Assembly (NCBI RefSeq): GCF_030145145.1
Contig: NZ_JAQYWD010000008.1
Coordinates: 62,001 to 126,000, forward strand
DNA from: Desulfobacula sp.
GTDB lineage: Bacteria > Desulfobacterota > Desulfobacteria > Desulfobacterales > Desulfobacteraceae
Length of the DNA: 64,000 nucleotides
Reading direction: 5' to 3'
Of this stretch, positions 54,571 to 62,238 are shown one piece after another. Below the pieces are notes generated by a model, which saw nothing but the letters and a program-made list of their open reading frames with translations, was not told the DNA's origin and ran no database searches. Every line of letters starts with the position of its first letter. The stretch's first letter is position 1. The translations under genes were made by a program, and so were the position numbers.

Positions 54571-55101
54571 TTGGAATATGAACACGGCATGGGGCTGGCA
54601 TTGGAACAGGCCCGGATAGCATTTGCAAGAGGGGATTTTCCCGTGGGGTGTGTGATTGTCCAGGAGGGACGCGTGATGGCCGTCGGCGCAAGGCAGGGAA
54701 CGAACAGGGAAAGGGGGGTTTCCAGTGAAATAGATCATGCTGAAATAAATGCTTTAAAACATCTCGAAACCATTGATCTGCCGGTTGATCCTAAACGATG
54801 CATCCTTTTTTGTACCATGGAGCCTTGTTTGATGTGCTTTGGCGCCATTATCCTGTCCGGTATAAAAAAGATCGTCTATGCGTATGAAGATCCCATGGGG
54901 GGCGGGACCCGGTGTGATTTAAAAAATCTGCCGCCGCTGTATGAACAATGCGGTATTGAAATTGTCTCTGGTGTATTACGCGAAAAAAGTCTTGACCTTT
55001 TTTATAATTTTTTTAATAAAGAGAGCAATCGTTATTGGAAGAACAGTTATTTGGAAGCCTATACCCTTACTAATCATCAACGAGAACGCGTGACAAAATA
55101 A
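54571..55101 (+). CDS. Nucleoside/nucleotide deaminase (cytidine deaminase-like zinc enzyme)
   Basis: A 176-residue protein with the zinc deaminase motifs HAE (about 52-54, in EIDHAEINALK) and PCLMC (about 80-84, TMEPCLMCFGAI). It resembles tRNA adenosine deaminase TadA but lacks the second conserved segment VYGA-x-D-P-K-x-GA-x-G-S, having VYAYEDPMGGGTRCDL instead. A C-terminal extension of about 25 residues follows. It may be a tRNA, guanine or cytosine deaminase; I do not commit to one. Start TTG at 54571. Confidence 0.75.
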   Translation: MEYEHGMGLALEQARIAFARGDFPVGCVIVQEGRVMAVGARQGTNRERGVSSEIDHAEINALKHLETIDLPVDPKRCILFCTMEPCLMCFGAIILSGIKKIVYAYEDPMGGGTRCDLKNLPPLYEQCGIEIVSGVLREKSLDLFYNFFNKESNRYWKNSYLEAYTLTNHQRERVTK

Positions 55102-55107
55102 AAATGC

Positions 55108-55136
55108 TTGCATTTTTATAGGCAAGCTCATATAAT
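55108..55136 (+). promoter_or_regulatory. Promoter upstream of infC
   Basis: TTGCAT (55108-55113), 17-base spacer, TATAAT (55131-55136). Transcription should begin near 55143, about 57 bases before the infC start proposed here. Confidence 0.75.
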
Positions 55137-55199
55137 AGAAGGGTTATACTTGTTCTGTCAAAAGATAAATAAGAATCGGATAGTTGCAGGAGGTGTAGG

Positions 55200-55721
55200 A
55201 TATCTAAGCAAGGAAGACAGGATCAGACAAATGTGAATAAGGGAATCCGGGCCAGTCAGGTTCGTGTCATTGGCTCTGATGGGGAACAGATTGGAATCAT
55301 ATCCATTGAAGAGGCCTTAAAGGTTGCAGGGAATGAATCTCTTGATTTGGTTGAGGTCTCTCCGGATGCAAAACCACCTGTCTGCAAAATCATGGATTAT
55401 GGGAAATTTAAGTACGAGCAGACCAAGAAAAAGCAGGAGACCCGACGGAAACAGAAAAGTACTCAGATTAAGGAAATAAAGGTACGGCCAAAAACAAATG
55501 ACCATGACCTTGAAACCAAAGTAAAGCATGTTGAGAAGTTTATCAGTAAAAATGATAAGGTCAAGATTACGCTGGTTTTCAGGGGGAGAGAATTCATGCT
55601 CAAAGAACAGGCCAACGACGTACTGAATAAAATTATTGCCCTGACTGAACCGTTTGCGCAAGTCGAGCAGCATCCAAAGTTTGAGGGCCGTGTCCTCACC
55701 ATGCTTTTGGGACCCAAATAA
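55200..55721 (+). CDS. infC: Translation initiation factor IF-3, probable AUA start
   Basis: IF-3 N-terminal domain from RASQVRVIGSDGEQIGI and C-terminal domain with EIKVRPKTNDHDLETKVKHVEKF; the linker KYEQTKKKQETRRKQK joins them. IF-3 keeps the 30S subunit free and checks the start codon. A conventional start (GTG) is at 55233, with a weak site. AGGAGGTG at 55188-55195 sits six bases ahead of an in-frame ATA (55200-55202), giving a normal-length N-terminus (173 residues). infC genes often start with AUU, AUC or AUA and use this for autoregulation, so I prefer ATA. First of infC-rpmI-rplT-pheST. Confidence 0.85.
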   Translation: MSKQGRQDQTNVNKGIRASQVRVIGSDGEQIGIISIEEALKVAGNESLDLVEVSPDAKPPVCKIMDYGKFKYEQTKKKQETRRKQKSTQIKEIKVRPKTNDHDLETKVKHVEKFISKNDKVKITLVFRGREFMLKEQANDVLNKIIALTEPFAQVEQHPKFEGRVLTMLLGPK

Positions 55722-55773
55722 TCTAAATTGCTTTTTTAAAACAGCAAAACTGTCTGAAGATACATAATAAATG

Positions 55774-55813
55774 TATGGTGGTACATTGTGCGTTTCGGCT
55801 TTGTACCACCATA
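55774..55813 (+). promoter_or_regulatory. Hairpin in the infC-rpmI leader (possible L20 or attenuation site)
   Basis: TATGGTGGTACA (55774-55785) and TGTACCACCATA (55802-55813) form a perfect 12-bp stem with a 16-base loop, followed by a short T run (TCTTTTTAT). It sits about 33 bases before rpmI, where other bacteria place L20-controlled structures. It may be a partial terminator or an r-protein operator. Confidence 0.55.
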
Positions 55814-55846
55814 TCTTTTTATAAATGAAATACAGGAGAGGATAAA

Positions 55847-56044
55847 ATGCCTAAGATTAAAACATGTAGAGCGGCTGCAAAGCGGTTTAAAAAAACAGGA
55901 TCAGGGAAGTATAAATTCCGGAAATCCCATGCCAGCCATATCTTAACCAAGAAAAGTACGAAAAGAAAAAGATCGTTAAGGTTGGATCAGATGGTCGATA
56001 AAGATAATATGCAGGAAGTCAGGCGTTTGTTACCCAACGGATAA
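55847..56044 (+). CDS. rpmI: 50S ribosomal protein L35
   Basis: A 65-residue, very basic protein: [21 protein letters not shown] is the L35 start, and the length is normal for the family. It packs on 23S rRNA. ACAGGAGAGG precedes the ATG. Lies between infC and rplT as in most bacteria. Confidence 0.98.
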   Translation: MPKIKTCRAAAKRFKKTGSGKYKFRKSHASHILTKKSTKRKRSLRLDQMVDKDNMQEVRRLLPNG

Positions 56045-56113
56045 ATACCGTCTGGATCAAAATTAACAAAAAATGATCCAAGAGAATACTTAAGAATTTA
56101 GGAGTTTGACAAA

Positions 56114-56467
56114 ATGAGAGTCAAAAGAGGATTTAAGGCCCGAAGACGCAGAAATAAAGTGCTTAAACTGGCAAAAGGGTTTAGGGGCGGAAGAAGTAAA
56201 CTATACCGCACTGCAGCAGATGCTGTTGATAAAGCATTGATGTATGCTTACCGGGATAGACGGGTTCGTAAGAGAGAGTTTCGAAAGCTTTGGATCGTTA
56301 GAATTAATGCCGCAGCAAGGATGAATAACCTGTCATACAGCAAATTTATAAACGGCCTTAATCTGGCAGGCTGTGAATTGGATCGTAAGGTATTGGCGGA
56401 TCTGGCAATTTGTGATCCTGCAGGTTTTTCTCAGTTGGCATCACATGCCAGTGCTCAGTTTAATTAG
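56114..56467 (+). CDS. rplT: 50S ribosomal protein L20
   Basis: A 117-residue basic protein with the classic L20 start, a [20 protein letters not shown] segment and then [22 protein letters not shown]20 is needed early in 50S assembly and in some bacteria represses its own operon. 69 bases follow the L35 stop. Ribosome site TTTAGGAG. Confidence 0.98.
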   Translation: MRVKRGFKARRRRNKVLKLAKGFRGGRSKLYRTAADAVDKALMYAYRDRRVRKREFRKLWIVRINAAARMNNLSYSKFINGLNLAGCELDRKVLADLAICDPAGFSQLASHASAQFN

Positions 56468-56490
56468 ATTAAACGGGTTGTGGGGGTATT

Positions 56491-57498
56491 TTGCAAAACA
56501 ATATTATCGATATTGAGAAAGAAGCCATTGAAAGCATAGCACAGGCAGACGATTCAGACCAACTGGAACAGCTTTCCATTAAATATCTTGGCAGGAAGGG
56601 AGTGCTGACTAAATTTTTAAGAAACATTTCTTCTCTTCCTGAGTCGGAGCGCCCAAGTGCCGGTCAGAATGCGAATATTCTTAAGGGAAAGCTTGACACC
56701 GCATTTAAGGCAGCCTTTTTAAGACTTGAGGCGCTGGATGACAAAGGGCCTGCCGGTATTGATGTGACGCTTCCGGGGCGCCCGGTCCAACAAGGGGCAC
56801 TTCATCCGATAACCCAGGTGGCCAAAGAGATTAGTGATATTTTTTTAAGACTTGGGTTTGATATAGCAGAAAGCCCGGAAGTTGAAACGGATTATTATAA
56901 TTTTGAAGCCTTGAATATTCCCAAATATCATCCTGCCAGGGATATGCAGGATACCTTTTATGTGTCGGAAAACATCGTATTGAGAACGCATACGTCTCCC
57001 TCCCAGCCCCGGGTAATGGAAAGTACGAATCCGCCGGTGAGAATTATTTCACCGGGAAAGGTGTTCCGATGTGATTCAGACCTCACCCATACCCCCATGT
57101 TTTATCAGATTGAAGGCCTGATGGTGGATGAAAATATCTCCTTTGGTGATTTAAAAGGCATATTGACCACCTTTGTCCATCAATTCTTTGATAAGGAAAC
57201 ATCTTTAAGATTTCGGCCCAGTTTTTTTCCGTTTACTGAACCCAGTGCTGAGGTGGATATTCGTTGTGTTATGTGCAAGGGCCAAGGCTGTCGAATCTGT
57301 TCAAAAACCGGGTGGCTGGAAGTATTGGGTTCTGGAATGGTTCATCCGGCGGTCTTTGAAAATGTTGGCTATGATACCGACAAGTATACGGGGTTTGCAT
57401 TTGGCGTTGGGATTGAGCGTATGGCCATGCTTAAATACGGTATTGATGATATCAGAAAATTTTATGAAAACGACATTCGTTTTTTAGGGCAATTTTAA
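56491..57498 (+). CDS. pheS: Phenylalanyl-tRNA synthetase alpha subunit
   Basis: A 335-residue class II synthetase subunit. N-terminal coiled coil, then motifs HPITQVAKEISDIFLRLGF, FRCDSDLTHTPMFYQIEGLMVDE and the C-terminal GIERMAMLKYG (motif 3). The Cys pair set CVMCKGQGCRICSKTGW is usual. Charges tRNA-Phe with PheT. Starts with TTG; GGGGG upstream. pheT follows after one base. Confidence 0.97.
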   Translation: MQNNIIDIEKEAIESIAQADDSDQLEQLSIKYLGRKGVLTKFLRNISSLPESERPSAGQNANILKGKLDTAFKAAFLRLEALDDKGPAGIDVTLPGRPVQQGALHPITQVAKEISDIFLRLGFDIAESPEVETDYYNFEALNIPKYHPARDMQDTFYVSENIVLRTHTSPSQPRVMESTNPPVRIISPGKVFRCDSDLTHTPMFYQIEGLMVDENISFGDLKGILTTFVHQFFDKETSLRFRPSFFPFTEPSAEVDIRCVMCKGQGCRICSKTGWLEVLGSGMVHPAVFENVGYDTDKYTGFAFGVGIERMAMLKYGIDDIRKFYENDIRFLGQF

Positions 57499-57499
57499 T

Positions 57500-59938
57500 A
57501 TGAAAGTCAGTTTAAGCTGGTTGAAAGAGTATATTCCGGTTGACCTTGAACCTTCTGTGATCGCAGAAAAGTTGACCATGGCAGGTCTTGAAGTTGATGC
57601 GGTGGAAGAAAGATATGACTATCTTAACCATGTTGTGGTGGCCAGGGTAGATGCGGTCAAAAAACATCCCAATGCAGACAAGCTTTCTGTCTGCACAGTT
57701 GATGCGGGCGGGGAGCAGCAGATTCAAATCGTTTGCGGTGCGCCCAATGTCCGGGAAGGTATGTTTGTGCCGTGCGCACTGCCCGGAGCGGTGCTGCCTG
57801 GCGATGTGAAAATAAAAAAGGGTAAGCTTCGGGGAGAAGTTTCCCAGGGCATGTTATGCAGTGCGGCTGAATTGAGACTCAATTCAGATGCATCCGGAAT
57901 CATGGATCTTGATGGTGAATTTGTTACGGGAATCCCCCTTGCACAAGCCCTGAATGTATCGGATACGGTGTTTGAAATTGACTTGACCCCCAACAGGCCG
58001 GATTGTTTGAGTTATATCGGTGTGGCCCGGGAGGTAAGGGCTTTCATGGAGCCGAAACAACCGTTAAGATTGCCGGATTTTACCCTTGCCAATGACAAAA
58101 TAGGGAATGAATCCATTCATGAGTATGCAACCGTCCAGATCAAAGATCCGGATCTTTGCCCGAGATATTCAGCCGGCCTTTTGCTGGATGTTACCATAAA
58201 ACCGTCTCCGTTCTGGCTCCAGCAAAGGCTTGAATCCATAGGGCTTACACCCATCAATAATGTGGTGGATATAACCAACTTTGTCATGATGGAGACGGGT
58301 CAGCCCCTCCACGCCTTTGATTTTGATGAGGTGGCAAAAGGGCAGATTATCATCAGGCGGGCTGGCAGTGATACGGATTTTACCACCCTTGACAGTAAAG
58401 ACCATACACTTGAACCGGATATGCTCATGATTTGTGATGGTGAAAGACCGGTTGCCCTGGCCGGGGTAATGGGGGGGGAAAATTCAGAAATTTCAGATGA
58501 CACCACCCGGGTGCTTGTGGAAAGTGCTTATTTTAATCCTGTTTCCATCAGGAAAACGGCTAAGAAAACCGGGATCGCCACTGACGCCTCACATCGGTTT
58601 GAAAGAGGGGGAGACCCGGACGGAACCGTCAAAGCCTTAAAAAGAGCGGTTTCACTTATGGCTCAACTTTGTGATGCAACCATTGCCAGGGATATCATTG
58701 ATGAATATCCGAATAAGGCTGTACCCCTTGAAATTGACGTGAATACGGATCGTTTGAATATCCGGCTGGGCACAGATTTAGACGCGGATGCCATCCATGA
58801 GATACTCAGTTCAGTGGGATTTGAAGTGGAGAAGACCCATGCGGCACAGCTTAAAGTGGGGGTACCGTTTTTCAGGGTTGATGTCACCCGGCCGGAAGAC
58901 CTTTCTGAAGAAGTGGCCCGGTTATGGGGCTATAACAATATCAAGACCCGTTATCCGCTGGTCCCTGCGGAAGGCAGACCATTGGACCCAAAGATTCTTC
59001 TTAGAGAAAAACTCAGACAGATCATGATCGGATTTTCTTTTTTTGAAGCCATCAACTATAATTTCATTCATGAAAAGTTTTGTGACAATTTGAATTTAAG
59101 GGGTGACGACCAAAGGCGACGGGTGGAAACGATTTTAAACCCGATTTCAGATCAGATGTCGGTTTTAAGAACCTCCATGATTCCAGGGCTTTTGGAAACC
59201 ATGAAAAGAAATATTTCCCAGCAGACCATTTCGTTAAAGGTTTTTGAAATCGGGAAAATTTTTTATGCCACCCAGAAAGGGTTTTTGCCGGAAGAACATG
59301 AAATGATGGCCGGTCTGATGACCGGGAACCGATCGGTTCAGTCCTGGCATTCAAAAAAATCTGATGTTGATTTTTTTGATTTGAAAGGTGTGGCTGAAGG
59401 CCTTCTTGGAGCGTTTAAAGTCAAGAACCCGGTTTTTGAACCAGTGGTAGATGACACCTGTCCGTATTTTAAAACCGGGTATACCGCCCTTGTTAAATCC
59501 GGTGACCATTTGATCGGCACGCTGGGAAGGATTGATGATAAGGTGTTAAAAAATTTTGGATTAAAGCAGGCGGCATTTGTGTTTGATTTTAGTCTGAAAT
59601 CCATACTGGAGGTCCTTCCCGACGTTGTAGAAGCCGAACCGCTGCCACGATTCCCTTCTGTTTCAAGGGATATTACCATTATTGTTGACAGATCCGTAAT
59701 GGTTGGCGCAATATTAAAGCAGCTTGACCTTATTTCCCAACGAGAGACCCTGATTGAACGAGTCTTTCTTTTTGATGCCTTTGAAGGACACCCTTTGGCT
59801 GAAGATAAAAAATCCCTGTCTTTCAGGGTTATTTACAGATCAGCCAATAAGACCTTGACAGAAAAAAATATTAAAAAACTGCATACAAAAATTTCAACGG
59901 CTGTTCTTGATCAGTTTGATGGAGATTTGCCGGAATAA
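57500..59938 (+). CDS. pheT: Phenylalanyl-tRNA synthetase beta subunit
   Basis: An 812-residue subunit. Starts MKVSLSWLKEYI. Contains the EMAP-like tRNA-binding domain (about 40-150), the B3/B4 editing domain (about 210-380), B5, and the C-terminal FDX-ACB domain (from about 715: LPRFPSVSRDITIIVD). It recognises tRNA-Phe and removes Tyr errors. Length and order are standard. A short hairpin follows at 59944-59960. Confidence 0.97.
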   Translation: MKVSLSWLKEYIPVDLEPSVIAEKLTMAGLEVDAVEERYDYLNHVVVARVDAVKKHPNADKLSVCTVDAGGEQQIQIVCGAPNVREGMFVPCALPGAVLPGDVKIKKGKLRGEVSQGMLCSAAELRLNSDASGIMDLDGEFVTGIPLAQALNVSDTVFEIDLTPNRPDCLSYIGVAREVRAFMEPKQPLRLPDFTLANDKIGNESIHEYATVQIKDPDLCPRYSAGLLLDVTIKPSPFWLQQRLESIGLTPINNVVDITNFVMMETGQPLHAFDFDEVAKGQIIIRRAGSDTDFTTLDSKDHTLEPDMLMICDGERPVALAGVMGGENSEISDDTTRVLVESAYFNPVSIRKTAKKTGIATDASHRFERGGDPDGTVKALKRAVSLMAQLCDATIARDIIDEYPNKAVPLEIDVNTDRLNIRLGTDLDADAIHEILSSVGFEVEKTHAAQLKVGVPFFRVDVTRPEDLSEEVARLWGYNNIKTRYPLVPAEGRPLDPKILLREKLRQIMIGFSFFEAINYNFIHEKFCDNLNLRGDDQRRRVETILNPISDQMSVLRTSMIPGLLETMKRNISQQTISLKVFEIGKIFYATQKGFLPEEHEMMAGLMTGNRSVQSWHSKKSDVDFFDLKGVAEGLLGAFKVKNPVFEPVVDDTCPYFKTGYTALVKSGDHLIGTLGRIDDKVLKNFGLKQAAFVFDFSLKSILEVLPDVVEAEPLPRFPSVSRDITIIVDRSVMVGAILKQLDLISQRETLIERVFLFDAFEGHPLAEDKKSLSFRVIYRSANKTLTEKNIKKLHTKISTAVLDQFDGDLPE

Positions 59939-59943
59939 GTGTA

Positions 59944-59964
59944 ACCGATTAATAATCGGTATTT
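59944..59964 (+). terminator. Short hairpin after pheT
   Basis: ACCGATT (59944-59950) and AATCGGT (59954-59960) form a 7-bp stem with a 3-base loop, followed by ATTTT. It is weak and a partial terminator at best, ending the infC-pheT unit before the tRNA-Gly promoter. Confidence 0.45.
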
Positions 59965-59998
59965 TGACCGTTGCTAAGGCAAAGGTTGAAATCTGTTA

Positions 59999-60027
59999 TT
60001 GACAAAACACATAAAGATTGGTATGTT
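59999..60027 (+). promoter_or_regulatory. Promoter of tRNA-Gly
   Basis: TTGACA (59999-60004), 17-base spacer, TATGTT (60022-60027). Start of transcription near 60034, about five bases before the tRNA. Confidence 0.7.
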
Positions 60028-60038
60028 GTTCCGCTAAT

Positions 60039-60114
60039 GCGGGCATAACTCAGCTGGTAGAGTGCAAGCTTCCCAAGCTTGATGTCGCGAGTTCGAATCT
60101 CGTTGCCCGCTCCA
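60039..60114 (+). tRNA. tRNA-Gly (anticodon CCC)
   Basis: Complete 76-base cloverleaf: acceptor GCGGGCA/TGCCCGC, discriminator T, encoded CCA. Anticodon stem CAAGC/GCTTG with loop TTCCCAA gives CCC. T loop intact. It lies between pheT and rimP and has its own promoter and a terminator-like hairpin downstream. Confidence 0.95.
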
Positions 60115-60220
60115 TCTTTATACGGTTGGGATGGCGGATGTGTTCCATTATGGAGTTAATATATGATCTGAACCAGTGATTGTGTTTTTTGGGGAAGATT
60201 TTGTAAGTGTTGTACTTAGG

Positions 60221-60245
60221 AACGGGCATCTGCCCGTTTTTGTAT
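60221..60245 (+). terminator. Intrinsic terminator after tRNA-Gly, before rimP
   Basis: AACGGGC (60221-60227) and GCCCGTT (60232-60238) form a 7-bp GC-rich stem with a 4-base loop, followed by TTTTTG. It ends the tRNA-Gly transcript or attenuates read-through into rimP. Confidence 0.75.
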
Positions 60246-60283
60246 TTGAGGACTTTATAAAAAATAGGTATTTAAGGCGATAT

Positions 60284-60760
60284 ATGGGTGCCAGGCAGAA
60301 GCGAGACAATCACATTTTAGTGAAAGAAATTAAAAAAGTTGCACAGCCATTGTGCCAGGCTGAAAATTTCGAGCTTGTCCATCTGGACCATGTTCAAAGT
60401 GATCGGGAAACCATTTTCCGCATTTTTTTGGATAAGCCCGGGGGGATTACATTAGATGATTGTGTTGATATCAGCCGTCAACTGGGTGATTTGATTGATG
60501 TTCAGATTGAGAATATAGGCAGTTACCGGCTTGAAGTTTCTTCACCCGGGCCGAAACGGCCTTTGAATAAAAAAGAAGATTTTCATCGTTTCAAGGGCGA
60601 GCGGGTAAAAATTGAGACAAATGAATTGATTGAAAATAAAAAAAAATTTACCGGAATTCTTGAGACGATTAATGATGATTCTGTTGTGATTGCTGTTGAT
60701 GAAAAACGGCTGGAAATATCAGATCATGTGATCAGCAAAGCAATGCTTGCAGGTCAGTAA
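60284..60760 (+). CDS. rimP: Ribosome maturation factor RimP
   Basis: About 158 residues. Typical RimP fold: N-terminal alpha/beta domain (LVHLDHVQSDRETIFRIFLDKPGGITLDDCVDISRQLG, the D-C-x-x-x-S-R segment) and C-terminal SH3-like domain (SSPGPKRPLNKKEDFHRFKGERV). Needed for 30S assembly. The frame is open from 60176, but a terminator hairpin lies inside the extra part and the family starts near MGARQK, so ATG 60284 (AAGGCG upstream) is chosen. nusA starts 18 bases after its stop. Confidence 0.92.
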   Translation: MGARQKRDNHILVKEIKKVAQPLCQAENFELVHLDHVQSDRETIFRIFLDKPGGITLDDCVDISRQLGDLIDVQIENIGSYRLEVSSPGPKRPLNKKEDFHRFKGERVKIETNELIENKKKFTGILETINDDSVVIAVDEKRLEISDHVISKAMLAGQ

Positions 60761-60778
60761 TATGGAGAATGCTTAGTA

Positions 60779-62170
60779 ATGTTTATCACAGATATTAAAA
60801 GGGTTATTGATCAGGTAAGTCGCGAAAAGGGTATTGAACCGGAAGTTCTCATTAACACCCTGAAAGAGGCCATTATTTCTGCAGCCAGAAAAAAAATTGG
60901 ACCCCGAGCTGATATAGAGGTTCATTATGATAATAAGACCGGTGAAGTTGAAGTTTTCCATTTTAAAGAAGTGGTGGAAGAGGTTGAATACCATGACAGT
61001 GAACTGACGCTTGAAGACGGATATGAATATGATCCGGAATGCGAGATTGGCGACAGTCTAGGTATCCGGATAGATACGGAAGAATTTGGACGAATTGCTG
61101 CCCAGTCCGCCAAACAGGTCATTATACAGAAAATGAGGGAAGCCGAAAGAAATGCCGTTTATGAGAATTTTATCCAGAAAAAAGGAAAAATTATCAATGG
61201 TATTGTTCAACGGTTTGATCGCGGCAGCATTATCGTAAATCTGGGGCAGACTGAGGCGGTTTTAAGGCCCAGGGACCAGATGCCAAAAGAGAATTACAAA
61301 CGGGGTGACAGGGTCAGGGCATATGTCCTGGATGTACTGGAAGAATCAAAGGGTGCACAGATCATTTTGTCCAGAACCCATCCGGAATTTATTGTGGAAT
61401 TATTTAAAACGGAAGTGCCTGAAGTTTCCGAAGGAATTGTCACTGTGCGCGCCGCTGCAAGGGTTCCCGGCCTCAGGGCTAAAATTGCCGTATCCTCCAT
61501 GGATTCGGATGTGGATCCGGTGGGGGCCTGTGTTGGGATGAAGGGAAACAGGGTTCAGAGCATTGTTCAGGAACTTCGGGGTGAAAAAATTGATATTGTT
61601 CAATGGAGTCCGGACATTGCCAGATTTGTGTGTAATTCCCTATCGCCTGCCGAGATTTCCAGGGTCATTATTGATGAAGATAATCGATCCATGGAAGTCA
61701 TTGTAAGCGATGAATACCTTTCTATTGCCATTGGCAAGGGAGGGCAAAATGTTTCTCTGGCCTGTGAAATAACCGGCTGGCATCTTGAAGTGACCAGTGA
61801 AGAGGACTACAGCCGGGAAGTTAAAGAAGGGTATAACAGCTTGATGAAGCTTGCCGGGGTGGGCTTGTCCCTGGCGGAAACGCTGTTTAAGGGGGGATAT
61901 TCTTCTCTTGAGGATATATGTGAAGCCAATGTTGAGGATATCGTTTCCATCACAGATTTTGACGACGCTAAAGTTGAAGAAATGATTGAAGATGCAAAAA
62001 ATATCCTGGAAATGGAATTAAGCCAGGAAGCGCAGGATCAAGGTCCGGAGGGCAGCCAAGAGATCCAGGGCAGCCAAGAGATCCAGGACAGTGAAGAAAT
62101 TCAGGACAGTGAAGAAATTCAGGACAGTGAAGAAATTCAAGATGCCGAAGACGGAGATGAATTAGTGTAA
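60779..62170 (+). CDS. nusA: Transcription factor NusA with repetitive acidic tail
   Basis: A 463-residue RNA polymerase and RNA-binding factor. N-terminal polymerase-binding domain (about 1-125), S1 domain (GIVQRFDRGSIIVNLG, about 140-155), KH1/KH2 (SVDPVGACVGMKGNRVQSI-type segment near 250 and AIGKGGQNVSLACEITGW near 320-338), then a helical HhH remnant (SLEDICEANVEDIV). The last 40 residues hold five hexapeptide units, GSQEIQ or DSEEIQ, coded by an 18-bp tandem repeat. RimP-NusA-InfB order is classic. Confidence 0.95.
   Translation: MFITDIKRVIDQVSREKGIEPEVLINTLKEAIISAARKKIGPRADIEVHYDNKTGEVEVFHFKEVVEEVEYHDSELTLEDGYEYDPECEIGDSLGIRIDTEEFGRIAAQSAKQVIIQKMREAERNAVYENFIQKKGKIINGIVQRFDRGSIIVNLGQTEAVLRPRDQMPKENYKRGDRVRAYVLDVLEESKGAQIILSRTHPEFIVELFKTEVPEVSEGIVTVRAAARVPGLRAKIAVSSMDSDVDPVGACVGMKGNRVQSIVQELRGEKIDIVQWSPDIARFVCNSLSPAEISRVIIDEDNRSMEVIVSDEYLSIAIGKGGQNVSLACEITGWHLEVTSEEDYSREVKEGYNSLMKLAGVGLSLAETLFKGGYSSLEDICEANVEDIVSITDFDDAKVEEMIEDAKNILEMELSQEAQDQGPEGSQEIQGSQEIQDSEEIQDSEEIQDSEEIQDAEDGDELV
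62051..62140 (+). repeat. 18-bp tandem repeat (five units) inside nusA
   Basis: Two identical units GGCAGCCAAGAGATCCAG (62051-62068, 62069-62086) followed by three units GACAGTGAAGAAATTCAG (62087-62104, 62105-62122, 62123-62140, the last with A as final base). All are in frame and code GSQEIQ or DSEEIQ. Such repeats expand and shrink by replication slippage. Confidence 0.9.
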
Positions 62171-62238
62171 ACGGCTGATGAATAAAGGTTAGCAGGCGAA
62201 AAAAGAATATAAAAAAGAGTATTACTTGGGGGCAACAA

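Noticed and set aside
60176-60283. 36-codon N-terminal extension of rimP
   Set aside because: It contains a terminator-like hairpin, does not match the RimP family, and a ribosome site supports ATG 60284.
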